Origin: Anarhynchus alexandrinus | Taxonomy: Eukaryota; Chordata; Aves; Charadriiformes; Charadriidae | Assembly (NCBI GenBank): GCA_008711295.1 | Contig: VUYV01000293.1 | Span: 353,994-417,993, forward strand | DNA: 64,000 bases | Reading direction: 5' to 3' | Shown: positions 1 to 12,088 of the stretch, piece by piece | Position numbering within the stretch: the stretch's first letter is position 1 | Layout of the letters: each line of letters starts with the position of its first letter | Program-made: the position numbers and the translations under genes | Notes under the pieces: generated by a model | Databases searched by the model: none | What the model saw: only the letters and a program-made list of their open reading frames with translations | What the model was told of the DNA's origin: nothing

Positions 1-3000
1 TCTGACTTGATAATGATCGAATAATGAGTAGAAACACTAAGGATATTTTTTTTCCCCATCAGCTATATACTCAGTGGTTTAGAAAGGCAGGTTGGCTTGA
101 ACTCTGTTTGGATAAACCCCCAGCAGGACAGAAGCTGCAGAGGCACGGAGAGAGCAGCCCTGATTCCTCCTCATCTCGCAGCTGGCCAGAGAAGGCTGGC
201 ACCTCTGTCCTGTGTGATAAGTTGCCTGTGTTCATCTAACACCGACAGACATCGTGTTACTGTCCATCCCGTTTCACGCCTATTAATAGCTTGTTATGAT
301 ACCTTTTAATTTGCAAATTTCAAGTACTCTACAGAGCCCTACTGGCTTTACCATATTGCCCGAAGCAGCAGTCTGACGGACGGGTCTATGGTTGCACTAG
401 ATAATTATAATTTATCAATATTTTATAGCACATGTTGCAGTAAAAATCCACCCTTTGGTGCCTTCCTTTAAAAAACAAGAACAAGAAACAGAAGGAAGGG
501 ATGTTTTGAATCTCTACTCTTCTTGGTTTTTAATGTGAGACGGGGACTGTGGCCTGTTCTTCGCAGGGCTCTCAAGGTGACCTCAAGAATAACTATCATA
601 ACATCTATCAGCCACTTTTATTCAGATAATTTACCCAGGCTGACATTTCTCTGTGCAATCAGAGCATTATTTTACAAGGACACTCTTAAACCCACCAGAA
701 ATCCCCCAAGATTTATAGCACATTATCAGACATTGATTTATTTTTCTCATCATTCTCTCTGCAGCTGGATAAGAACGAGAATAATAATTTAAGGCTGTAT
801 TTTTGTATAGGATTAAAAGTTACTAGCTATAGGCAAAAAAGTTATACTTAAAATTGAGTGTGCAAAAACTAGGGCAAGTTTATGCAAGGAAAATAGCCAA
901 TAGTTTATGCAAGGAAAATTTTAGGTCTGGAAGACATATAGTGCAGAATTCCCTTTGCTGCATCACAGTTTGTAGAAACGCATCTTTACGATAAAGAAGT
1001 CTTCTGAAACCCCATGTTTACACTTCTGCCTGTTAAGCAGCAACAAGACAGTCCCTGCTGGATGAGGATTACCAGCTAATTATTAATTGCGCAGCACAAC
1101 TGTCTCTTTGCACTCCAACAATGCCAAACCAGCGCCAACACAGTGGATACAGTCCTGTTCCCCTACTAATTCTCCTCTACCTCTAAAGAGCCGAGGCTGA
1201 GTCTGGCACAGGCTGAACACCGAGCTGGTCTTTTGTCTCTCAAAGGGAGGCATTATACTGCTCTTCAGAAACACACGGCAAGATAAAGAAATAATTATCC
1301 CTTGCAGTTCCTCATATAAGCGTTCTCCAGCATGCAGCTACAGCAGAGCCAAGGACAGTTGCGTTTGATACATAGAGTGCCAGGCACATAGCCATAAATC
1401 CGTACTGCAGGACAGAGTGAAGCGATTAGTTTAACGCAGTGACAACGGGAAAAGGATACCTGTCATCTGCTAACTGCAACACTCAGGTTATACTCAGAAA
1501 CGAATCGGCGTCTGCGTGTTGCTCGTTTCAAAGCTCGTGGTGTCCCCATGCTACTGTCCTAAAGGACTTCCCTCCGAAGTTTCTGCAGATACACCTCTGT
1601 CGGTATCCTCATTCCCAAAGGAGGGGAAGAGTCAATTTGAAAAGTCACTTCCCAAATAATTCAGTTTTTCTAGATATTCTGTAAATATCATTCTGTAAAT
1701 ATCAGAAATACATAGCTATTTTGTCTTTTTTTTCTTTTTTTTAAATTGTTGTCAACATATATGAGGCTTCTTTCAGAAGACAAGCTGTTCTTCTAGACCA
1801 AGTAAGAATACGAAGCACTGGAAAGGTTTCAAAATTATTATTATTTTTAGCCAGAACGATTTTACTGGCTCAAATTTGAATTGCATCACTTTTATGTAGT
1901 CTTGTTGCTATAAATAAATTAATGCATTCTAAATCTTAAATTAACCCTTTATTTTTAATCTTTTCCAGTGGCAAAAAAAAATAATAATTAAACTGAAAAT
2001 TTTAAATTTTATTTCACCATATTTTATTCCCCTCCCCCCTTTGTTTAAGTTCATTACAAATGAGAGGAAAATAATAAAGTGCATGCAATTTGTCACTTTT
2101 CAAGCACTATAATTACTTCAGTAAAAGGATTTTTAGACCAACTTTTTGGCAGAAGATTAAATTCATAAGACCCAGACAAATCTTCAGAATAGCAATCTTT
2201 TGTCACAGGTCGAGTTGTATGCTCTGAATCTTTAGATTTGAAGTAGTGAGAGATCCATCGTGCAAGGTAAAATCTATGTCCCTAGTTCCTACAACCTATG
2301 ACTCTGCATCAGTGTGAGCGTCTCACAGGCATTAGTACAATTTTCCCGATACATGAATGACCAACAGAAATGGCATCTCTCAAGTCAACTGCAACCTCCC
2401 AGGAGTTTTCTTTGCTGGAAAATGTAAGCTTCTTCAGAGCTACACTTTCTGTCAGTAAGTGCTGCACTTACTGATAAGATCAATGTGGTTCAGCATCATA
2501 TTTTCTTAATTGTAAGATTTGGAAATAAATTAACAGTAATAAAAGACTCATTTTGTGCAGGACACTCAAGTCTAGAAGATAAAAAGAAAAAAACAAACGT
2601 GAAGATCAGAATTTGGACAAAAACCAAATTTGTGTTGGTATCCCAACACAAGGAGGACTCAACAGAACCTAAGTACAGGTCTGCCTTGTATTTTTCATGG
2701 AAACGCTTTTCAGAAAATTAAGTGGAATGTTCCTGCTGTTTCAGAGTCTCTTGCACTAGGGAAGCATTGCGAGAACAACACTCTGATAATACAAGTTTGT
2801 ATATGTACTACTCTGCAAGGTTATTGCGACCTTCAGTTGTCATCTGCCATGAATTTGCCTTGCAAATTTGAATTATCACTCATTTCCCTCCTTCCCTCCC
2901 TTCCTGAATTACTTAGGTTTCCCTCTTTGTTTAATTTGCTTGTTGGACCAGATCCTCCCTTTTGCAAATTAATTATCCAGTTAAATGTAGGTAACTTTCA

Positions 3001-3655
3001 TAGGAGCTGAGATGTTGTGCTAGTTCTACAAATGATCAAGAAAATGAGCTTTCTTGTATCAGAAAAAAAAAGGGCTCAAAGGTTTTTACAAATTCTAAAA
3101 CATCACAAAAGGAGAGAAATTGTTATACAATCTTATTTAGAAAAATAGCACATCCCACGTAGAAAAATTCTCATCCCATCTTGAGTCAACAAGCTTGTCT
3201 AATCAGTCACAAATGAGCTATAGTATTTTACCGTACTTGTTCATGTCTGTTATCATCAGTCTCTTAAGACATCATTGTCTACAGTGATGGTAGTGTTCCA
3301 TAAATAATAAACAGCAGGGTTTTTTAAAATCTGAAGGGTAACATAAACTAGAATTTGACATGTTAATGAGGGATTTATTGCACACATCCACAAAAAAGGA
3401 GATTATTTTTTAATTAATCTGTTTAAGAAACTTGCAAAAATTTTATTCTAAATATTTCGGTTAAAAGCTGTTTCAAAGTGAGTTTGGATGTCAGTTTTTA
3501 ACAACTTCTTAGTTGTGCAAAAGTCTCACCAGCTGTAGTATAAAGTTTTGGAAACTTTGCATTAAAACAATTAATCACTGAGATGGAAAGAAACTAGTGT
3601 ATCCATTGGCACACAGATAAATCACACATGATTTCTTTCTAATGTCTAGTCACCA
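1..3655. other. anonymous AT-rich non-coding DNA
   Basis: No gene, transposon or RNA gene is recognised here. Open frames are short, the longest about 126 codons at 2630-3010 on the plus strand, with unremarkable composition and no clear splice context. The stretch from about 1680 to 2110 is very AT-rich with many short A and T runs. A short direct repeat at 878-919 is listed separately. Confidence 0.6.
878..919. repeat. 17-bp direct repeat, 25-bp period
   Basis: The 17-mer GTTTATGCAAGGAAAAT occurs at 878-894 and again, identically, at 903-919. Eight unrelated bases separate the copies. It is a small local duplication with no sign of a mobile element. Confidence 0.8.
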
Positions 3656-4010
3656 AGAATAATAGAAAACACAGCTGGCAGGAACGTTAGGAGATTATCT
3701 ACTCCATTTCTTTCCTCAAGCCAAAATCAAGTGCACCTTGCCCATGCTTGACAGATACTGTCTAACATCCAGTCATGGTGCTTCCACAGTCTCCCAAAGC
3801 AATATGGTCCTTAAAGATAGAAAGTCTTACGAGGTATTTCAGCCTTAATCTGTGTTGCTTTCATTTATTTCTTGTCACACGCATTCCAGATATGGAAAGC
3901 AGTTTATCCCTTTCCTCTCTGCAGCAACCTTTTATATATTCAAAGACCATTATCACGTTTAACGTGATGCGAGCTTTTTCAGCCCAGCTAGCTTTGCAGT
4001 GCTCACAAAT
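3656..4010 (-). mobile_element. ancient CR1 LINE 3' fragment
   Basis: Read on the plus strand, this stretch follows the order of an inverted CR1 3' end: a decayed tail (AGAATAATAGAAAAC), a counterpart of the 'ggaccttaggaggtcatctagtcc' block, then the pyrimidine-rich segments 'ccagtcatggtgcttccac', 'aatctgtgttgc' and 'ttgtcac', and 'atattcaaagaccattatca' near 3937. Identity to my memory of avian and amniote CR1 is low and only the order of blocks is convincing. This suggests an insertion much older than the neighbouring copy at 4031. No reading frame survives. The boundaries are approximate. An old CR1/L3-like subfamily is likely, but I cannot name it. Confidence 0.6.
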
Positions 4011-4030
4011 TGCAAGAGAAGTAAGCACAA

Positions 4031-4430
4031 ATCATAGAATCATAGAATGGTTTAGGTTGGAAGGGACATTGAAGATCATCCAGTTCCAACCCCCTGTCAG
4101 GGACACCTCCCACCAGACCAGGTTGCTCAAAGCGCCATCCAGTCTGGCCTTGAACACTTTCAGGGATGGGACATCCACAACTTCCATGGGCAATTTGTTC
4201 CAGTGCCTCAACACCCTCACAGTGAAAAATTTCTTCCTAATATCTAATCTAAATCTGCCCACTTCCAGTTTGCAGTCATTACCCCTTGTCCTATCACTAC
4301 ATGTCCTTGTAAAAAGTCCTTCCCCAGCTCTCCTGTAGGCCCCCTTTAGGTCCTGGAAAGCTGCTATGAGGTCTCCCTGGAGTCTTCTCCAGGCTGAACA
4401 ACCCCAACTCTGTCAGCCTGTCTTCGTAGA
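4031..4430 (-). mobile_element. CR1 LINE, 5'-truncated
   Basis: The element starts on the plus strand with the inverted CR1 tail (ATCATAGAATCATAGAATGG), continues through 'ggttggaagggacatt' and 'gggacacctcccaccagacc', and ends inside the region encoding the end of ORF2. On the minus strand 4262-4032 is open and reads the C-terminal part of the CR1 ORF2 protein (RFRLDIRKKFFTVRV and [17 protein letters not shown] are recognisable). Endonuclease and reverse transcriptase domains are missing, so this is a dead 5'-truncated copy of about 400 bp. It lies 20 bp from an older CR1 in the same orientation. CR1 does not usually make clear target-site duplications and none is evident. Confidence 0.95.
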
Positions 4431-4950
4431 AACTGGGCTATGAATGGAAACCGTGCTTGGAGGACGTGAGTTTTGGAAATCTGTTGCTGCAGAAGAGAAA
4501 AAGAAACTTGAAATGGAGTCGGGAGCAGTTTTCATGCACAGAAAACTGCATTATCCCCTTGTCACAATGAATGTGGAGTGCCCAGCTAAAACATAGCAAT
4601 ATAATATTTATGTTTAGCTCCAGTGTGCCTTTGCAAATTTTATGATGCAGTGAAAGATATAGCATGTGTTTTGGAATGTATGTCAAACTCGGACAGATTT
4701 CCTAGAGAGTTATGTAACCTCAATCTCTAGCGGAACTTCTACACACAAATGAAATTACTCATAGGTAATTGACTTCTCTGTTGGTGCTCATGGGTGTTTA
4801 TCTCCTTGTTTAAGTTAGGAAAGTAGGAGTTAGGGCCTAGCTTTCCAGCGTACAATATTCTTCGCATAAGAGGAGCTTCCACTAACCGTATTCCATTGAG
4901 AAGCAGAAGTCAGAAAGCATTTATTTTAAATTCATTGGCTTCTTTCACCA

Positions 4951-5026
4951 TTTTTATTTGCTTTATATTTTTATCCTTTTTTTTTTATCGTTTGTTTTGG
5001 TTTGTTTTGGTTGTTTTTTATTTTAC
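4951..5026. repeat. T-rich low-complexity tract
   Basis: The tract has T runs and TTTGG/TTTTGG units and is almost free of C and A in its second half. It is simple low-complexity DNA, possibly the remnant of an inverted poly(A) tract, though no element is recognisable beside it. Confidence 0.7.
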
Positions 5027-5617
5027 TAAGATTTCCTTAATCCCTTATACAGTATTATGCATTCGCATCAGTGTTCTGTCACAGGGTATGTGTTGGAATA
5101 CAAAAGAGTACATTGAATAACAATTTGGACCTATATGCAGGGATGGACCATCTTCTTCAGCAGCACTGAGGTCTAAAATACTGCTCGTAAGAGAAACATT
5201 GAAACACCTGGGAACTTCAGTTTGCACAAATTATCATATTTTTAGTATCTCCAAAAAGTAGTGGGCAAATCATTCTCGTTTTGCTTTGAATTTTGCTTTG
5301 CATTTTTAGAAGCAAAAGAGTATCAAACTGTCTTTCCCCCTTCTTCTTTTCTTATCTAGCTTTCTTTTTAATTTATTCAATGTAATAATCTATCTTAACT
5401 CCTCATCTTCCTTGGTCAAATATTTATGACTTTGGGGTTAGCATAACTTCTAATCTCCATTTCTTTTGGATGGAAATAGATAAATGGGCACTGAAACACA
5501 CAGGCGATGGGTCATTTAGAAGGAAACAAAACCAGCACAAGCTAGTGCTGGATGGTCACCTGTACCATTCAAGGCAATGATGTATTCTTGCATAAATGTT
5601 GTGTTCTTTAGGACTCT

Positions 5618-5633
5618 GAATTCAGCTGAATTC
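5618..5633. repeat. perfect 16-bp palindrome
   Basis: GAATTCAGCTGAATTC is its own reverse complement, with two EcoRI-type hexamers around a PvuII-type CAGCTG core, which is also an E-box. No protein partner can be inferred from this alone. Confidence 0.85.
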
Positions 5634-8600
5634 TCAAGGCCACTGAGATAACCCAAGGGACTATCTTAGAGTAAGTATGACAGAGTTCTCCTGGATATCG
5701 GGAGCCAAAATTATTTTAAAAAACCCAAACAATAGACTCTGAAGGAAGGTCATGATGTGGATCCTTTTTACAAGACAGAAGCAGGAAATAAAAAACGGGA
5801 CTGGAGATGGACTTTTCTTTCTTCTTTGATTGGCATTGTCATTATTTTTCAGAAAGCTGTTTTCATAGTGTTTGGGCACAATTCTATGTCAACACTTATA
5901 AGACTCTTCCTTGAGCTATTTCTCTGCTGATGGGAGATTAAACCAATTTCTGTTACCAAGAAGATAAGTAAGTTCATAAGAACCTGTTCCAAAATATTTT
6001 TCCATATGAAGTAGAAAAATTATTTATTATTAGTCAGGTAAAATCTGCCACTCTGCACATTTCAAGTTCTGCATTATTAGGCATTAAAAATAGACTGTCA
6101 CTCAGGCTCAGGATAGCTTATATTTAAACCTAATACGTATTATTCTAGGTGATCTAGTTTTGCTATAAATCTTTGCGTGTGTTTTGGAATGTGTGTTCTA
6201 TGAGTGATGGTTATAAATGAGAAGAGGATGACTTAACTGGATGTTATCCAATCTGTGGGTGGTATTAAGTCAGCGTGATTTTTCATAGAAAACTCTACTC
6301 AGTATTACTCGAGTTTTGCTTTTCTGCACAAAAGTTATTCACAAAGAACAACGCTGGCAACATTAACATCTCCAAATAAACATTTTAATGGTTGTCCCTA
6401 ATTCAGAGATGATTTTAGAAATGGTTCATAACAACAAGTAGTAAGGATTTTTCATTTGATTTTCAGTATAGCCAAGCTCTCCTTTTGAGCATGATTTACA
6501 GTTAAAGAAATGACAGGAAACTGGCACTACTTTCCAACGCAATCTTAGTGCAATTTGAATAAAAAGAGATATTTCAAAACAAATCAAATATTTTGCTTCT
6601 TTCTGTCAGGAAATGTATTTCAGAGGCCTACCCTTGTTATTGATGGCTCTTGAAAATTACTCAGATTTTCGATACTGCCACTGAGTATTAATGTTTGTAC
6701 TGCAAGGTTAACATTTGTATTGCAAGTTGAATTTATTTCTTAGTAGAGATATGGCTTAAAAGGAATATAAAATCTCCACATTTTCTTACTTGGAAATCTA
6801 GTAAGGCCCCTTTCTGCATATAAAAGTGTCATTTTTGCAGTCCCAGATATCTTGCTCTCAGTCATATCTTTTTCCACTGAGTAGGTTAAAATCAAGTGCA
6901 GCCTTCTCAAAATGTTACTAGGCTTCTGGATGGCTAACATATATAGTACTTTTTATGATCAGCAAGGATATTGCACAAAATAAAAACTGTAACCCCAGGC
7001 TTATAAATTTTTCCGATTTTGCGTTACGTATTGAAGGCTGGCAGAAACATTTCCTAATTTAGAATCTGGTTTTGTCTGAGTCCATAATTTAACATTCTCT
7101 GAAGAGTAACTTGTGCTTCAAAGTCTGTCAGATTTATGTACAGAAGTTACTTTTCCTAAGCAAGAAGGGTGGTCCAGTCTTACTTCTTTTGTGGAAATCT
7201 AAACAACTTTAAACTTTAAAAGCTTAAAGAGAATGGAGGCTTTGGGGGTTTTCTAGTTTGGGGAGTAGCAATACATAAACACTTCAGTTCCTGCGAAGAA
7301 GACAATTCTTATAAGCCCTCTACGGTTGCCTCAGAATTTCCTACATTTAAGTTCTTGCAGCTCTCACACATCAATGCTTACAGTTCTGGCAACTAACTGA
7401 AAGAGTGCAGGGACGAAGAGATTACACAACATGGAGTGTGCAGAGAAAGAAAGCAAAACGATGACAGGAAAGGAAAGAACGGAGGGGAAAGAGCATGTGA
7501 AGAGGAGAAATGGATGAAAAGGGAAAATAGAGCAACAATCAACAGGCTGATGAGGTTCTCTAGTTCATAATCAGCACTACTCGGTATTGAAAGAAAAGGA
7601 TTGCATGGCTTGTTAACATTTTAATAATTAAGATATAAAAGGAAATTGCTAATCTGCGCAAGGCCGTACATCTCGGAGTCTGGGCTCTGGAGTGGTGATG
7701 ATCACTGTAGCAGTGTAATAGTTAATCTCTACTCGGCTAGTTTTTGCCTTGATTAAACAGAAAGCTCAGGTGGTGCTCATTGTTCATGCAAAAATGTTTG
7801 CTTCTTCACACCTCCATTCCCAATTCTACCTACTACCTCTCCTGTCTCAGGACAGAAGTGATTTCCAGTACATTTTCCTATAGCTCTTAGCACGATCAGG
7901 ATCCAATCTCACTGGAGTTTTCCCTGAACCGCTGTCATCTAAACAACAGACATAAAAAAGGTTGAAAGAGTTTAAAAGTTTCATCTAACTTAACTTCCAA
8001 AGCCAAGAAAATCTTTATCTCAGAGAGGATAAATCAGATGCTTAAGATCAATGCATTGGCATTTATCACAGTATCGTATCTAATATAGTTCATTCTAAGG
8101 ATGATAAAAATTCTACTCAACATAACCTAAGGGAAAAATGTGTCACCAGAAATTTTCAAATGTCAAAGATTCCCCCTGAGACTCTCGAAAAAACTAGAAA
8201 TGCATCCAGAAAACAAATTAAGGAGAGATTGATTGTATCACCTTTGCTGTTTCGCTTTCTGCGTTCACAATCCTTTCAGATGCATTTAGCTGTTTACAGG
8301 GTAACTGTAAAGTGTTAAAGCAGATGGAAAACCCCACATTCTGTAATTATAGGCAAAATCATCAAAACAATATACTAAATCGACTCCCACTCCTAATACC
8401 ATGGTGTAATTTGTAGATACCATATGTTGCAAGAGTTGACTGTTTGCTTTAAGTACTCATCACAGGTTCTGGCAATTATAGAGACTATTAACCTCTGCCT
8501 TCTTTAAATTGCTCAAACGGATACCTTGATCTAAATATTGCCATCCTCAGGAGGAATAGATCAGTTTTTGAATCTGCCATTCATTATTAAACTGTCTTTG

Positions 8601-9970
8601 CGGATCAGCATTTAACTACTGCTAAAAAACAATGTTTCTAACACTAATAATGGGTCTGTAACACAGATTCATTAATATTACATTATACATTTTCTTACAG
8701 GACCACTTACAATAATTTTTCTCTTATGGATTTTCTGTATTAATAATTTATATCAGACCTTAAAATTTATCATTTCAGGTTGATTGTATCTGTCTATCCA
8801 ACATTATATCTTTATTTCATTGTAAAATGTGATATATATTGTTCATTGTTTATGAGCAAATTAACAGAGCAGTAATTACACTTTCTGAAAGTCACACTGT
8901 GCATCCCTTGAACAGCAGAAACAAGTTTGCAGACCTTATAGGTTTTGCCTGTTTTAGGGAAATAACAGAACATACATGGCAGTAGTTCTCTTTTAACTAA
9001 TTCATCATTAACTTGTGCATTTTTAATGAATAAGATCTTTAAAATGAGTAAAGGCTTAACATTCTGACTTTAAAATTTATAATTTAACATTCATGGAAAT
9101 TGGGTGTGTGTGTGTTTCAAGCTTGGATTGTTTTCAATAGCAACATCTGGAGAGAAAATAAAGTTTAAAAACTTTTAGTTTCAAACGCTTAAATTTATCT
9201 GAGTAGAAACACCTTTAACAGAATATATAAGGGAGAAAGGACAGAGTTTATTCCTGTTCTCGCATCTGGGAAAAAAGGGAGGAAAGAGAAAAATACATTA
9301 AGGGTTAAAAGTTGGGCTTAGATCAAGAAAATAAAATAAAATTCTGAGAATTATGAGCAATAGAAAAGGCTCTCAGAGATGTAAACAAGAAACTAAATTA
9401 TATGTACAAGAATAAGAAAGCATATTCATAAATGAACTCTTAAAGAGAGGGAAGTTGTTAAGATAGAGGATCTGATGGTTGCCTCAAAACAATGGGTCAG
9501 GGATGATGATTTTTTAATCAAATGTAACTACAATATGTGAAAAGACATTAAGGAGTCAACAAGTAAATAAATAGTTGGACTGAAGGATGGAGGCAATACA
9601 GCTGGAAAAAAATCATATGGAAACAGATGATTTAACACATTAACAGAGAGTTTTCAGTACAGTATTTAACTCAATTTTCTTTTTTCAGAAAAAAATGCAT
9701 CATGTTAAACAGATAAATGAGATTAAGCAGACATACTTTCACTAGGCGCTCTTATCCCGGTGTATTGGGGAGAGTGAAACAGACCACACAGTTTACAGTT
9801 CTATGGATGTGACACTTTGCCAAGAAATCTAGTCTTAAAACAAAACAGAAAGTGGAAAACATAATCCTGTCTCTATCCAGCTATCCTGGAGTATTTTAGA
9901 AGCCCTGCAAACTGAAGAAGATTTTCCTGTTGGTGTATGAGGCGTTGGTATGCTTTCCATCCACTTTGAT

Positions 9971-9993
9971 AAACATATTTATCAAATATGTTT
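9971..9993. repeat. inverted repeat, 10-bp arms, 3-base loop
   Basis: AAACATATTT, then ATC, then AAATATGTTT. The arms are perfectly complementary and AT-rich. It could form a small hairpin, but palindromes of this kind are common in AT-rich vertebrate DNA. Confidence 0.85.
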
Positions 9994-11910
9994 TTCTTCT
10001 TCAGTAGGACTGGGTTACTTGTGGCATTTTCCCTCTCTTTACTGGAATACTCTCCAGTATTTCATGAATACTGAAGCAAAATTCTCCATATGGAATAGGG
10101 GAATCATTCCGCACTTGTGTTTGTTAGGGCTGGAAATGCCATTTCAAGTATGTGCTATAACATTTACAGCACAATCAAGATTTATTAAAACTACTCCACA
10201 GAGCACTATTGTAAAGAATTTATGAACTGTAAAACTGCTATAAAGGTCACTTGAGATGCAAAAGTTTAATTTGGAGTATCATGTTATGGTGTAGTACTGC
10301 TAAACTTAATGCTTGTTTAAACAAATGGCTTGAGGATATTTGTCTCAGAATGTGGGGTTTATTAACTTCAGTAAAACAACTTTATACCATCTTTTTTTTT
10401 CTGCTTAGCTTTGATTTTGAAAGGCCTGTTCACCTTTTTATGTCCACTAATCTATTACTTTGCTTCTATGAACACGAGCATAAAGAAGGACAAGAAGTAA
10501 ATATTTTTTTTTAAAATTTTGTAGTGTGTAGTAGCAATGTGCATAGTTTCATTGTTTATCATTGATTTGAGGTTCAATATTCAATTTCATGACATTTGTT
10601 TTCTCTAATCACCAGTTGCAAAGACTTAGAAAATGTTTAACTGTCATCTGGAAAAAGAGGAAAAATTTCATAAATACTAGGTAAGGTCCCAAAAATTTAA
10701 GTTCAAAGAGAAATTGCTATTTGTGGATAAAAATGTGGAAATGCACATGAATTCCTCTGGATGAAGAGAAAATTCATTTGCTGCAAATATTTAATATTTA
10801 CACAAGTTTCAAAGGCAAAACTTCTCTTTTTTCCACCAACTTCTATACTATTTCTATAACCTGTGACTGAATGAGTCATCGCATCGCATGGGTCAATCTT
10901 TGGGAACTTGCAGGGCTCAACTTAAGTCCATAGTGAGCTGTACAAGATCAGTATTCAGATCTAACTTCGTCATTCTTGCGAATCTCACTTCGGAAAAAAA
11001 CCCTTGCTTATATACTTAAAGGCAGGCAGAGAATGTCTTTAAGCTACCAGGAAGCTGCACATGCCAAAAACCTGCAAATTTGTAAATGTGAAACATTTAT
11101 TATTTGCCAGCAATAATTGTTTCCTGTTAAAATTGGCAAGGGTGATTAATTGCTTTCTCTTAGCATTTTATTGAGGATTTAGGAAGTTAACAGAGGGAAG
11201 CTGTAATTGGCAATCCCACCTACCCTAACAAATAGAGCTGGTCCCTATACAAGCAAAGTTACGAAGAGAAGTGATTTCATGTAGCTTCATAGAAAGGCAT
11301 AAAATTACTTGCATGTCCATAGCATCAGACAACGTAGTTAAAGATCGTTGAAACATTTTGTCTTTCAGCATATGGTTGTACAACATAGAGGCAAATATAT
11401 GTTAGGATCACAAAAATTACAACAACCAGCAACAATAAATAATAAATCACATGTAAGATTCGTGTCTTTTAGAAAATTGAAGAAAACTTGACATTTTGAG
11501 CTCATTTTTTCATGGAATTTGCACAGATTCTACCATGGCCTTTATATACCAGATGAATGATGGTTTGATTTCTAGTTTTCTTCAAGATGAAAATATTTTT
11601 GCTATGTTATGCCTCAGGCATATGGAAAAAAATATGTCCAGACTGAAGAGTGTTAAGGAGCAGACATTTACAATAAATAATAATAAAACTTGCTAACATT
11701 TTCTGATGTCAAAGAAAAAGTGTAAAGATTCGTTATCTGTTTCTTGGAATACATGCCTTACCAAGCAGATCCTTTGCCAGGAGGTTCTGCTATAGCTTAT
11801 ACAAAATTAGCTGCTTGCAACAGCAGAAAAAGTATCTGCTGCACAGTAATGGGCTTGCTGTTTTCTTCTCTGAGATGTTCAAAAGGAATTAAGACTGAAT
11901 CAGCAGGGTT

Positions 11911-11964
11911 GGAGGTGTGTACCCTTTTGGAGGTGTGTACCCTTTCGGAGGTGTGTACCCTTTC
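11911..11964. repeat. 18-bp tandem repeat, three units
   Basis: The three units are 11911-11928, 11929-11946 and 11947-11964, each GGAGGTGTGTACCCTTTT or the same ending in C. Only the last base differs. The period is a multiple of three, so the plus-strand frame open from 11744 to 11977 repeats EVCTL(L/S). The surrounding frame has no other sign of being a gene, so this is treated as a minisatellite seed. Confidence 0.9.
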
Positions 11965-12071
11965 ACATTACATCTGATGAAGGAATAGCTCCCAATCCAG
12001 ACAAATAAAATGTTTCATGAACCAAACAACAAACTTTGGTCAAAGAAACAAAACAAGCTACTGTATTATAA

Positions 12072-12088
12072 TTTTTTTTTTTTTTTTT
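12072..12088. repeat. poly(T) tract
   Basis: An uninterrupted run of about 17 T. No recognisable retroposed sequence follows on the minus-strand side, so its origin is unknown. Confidence 0.85.

Larger units (their letters stand above)
4431..11910. other. anonymous AT-rich non-coding DNA
   Basis: About 7.5 kb with no recognised gene or transposon. From about 6960 to 9950 there is no open frame long enough to notice. It contains a T-rich tract (4951-5026), a perfect 16-bp palindrome (5618-5633) and a 10-bp-arm hairpin (9971-9993). Weak ORFs at 9950-10225 and 10251-10514 on the plus strand show no domain or splice support. Confidence 0.6.

Noticed and set aside
3775..4338. 187-codon plus-strand ORF
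   Set aside because: It is the antisense strand of the two CR1 copies at 3656-4430.
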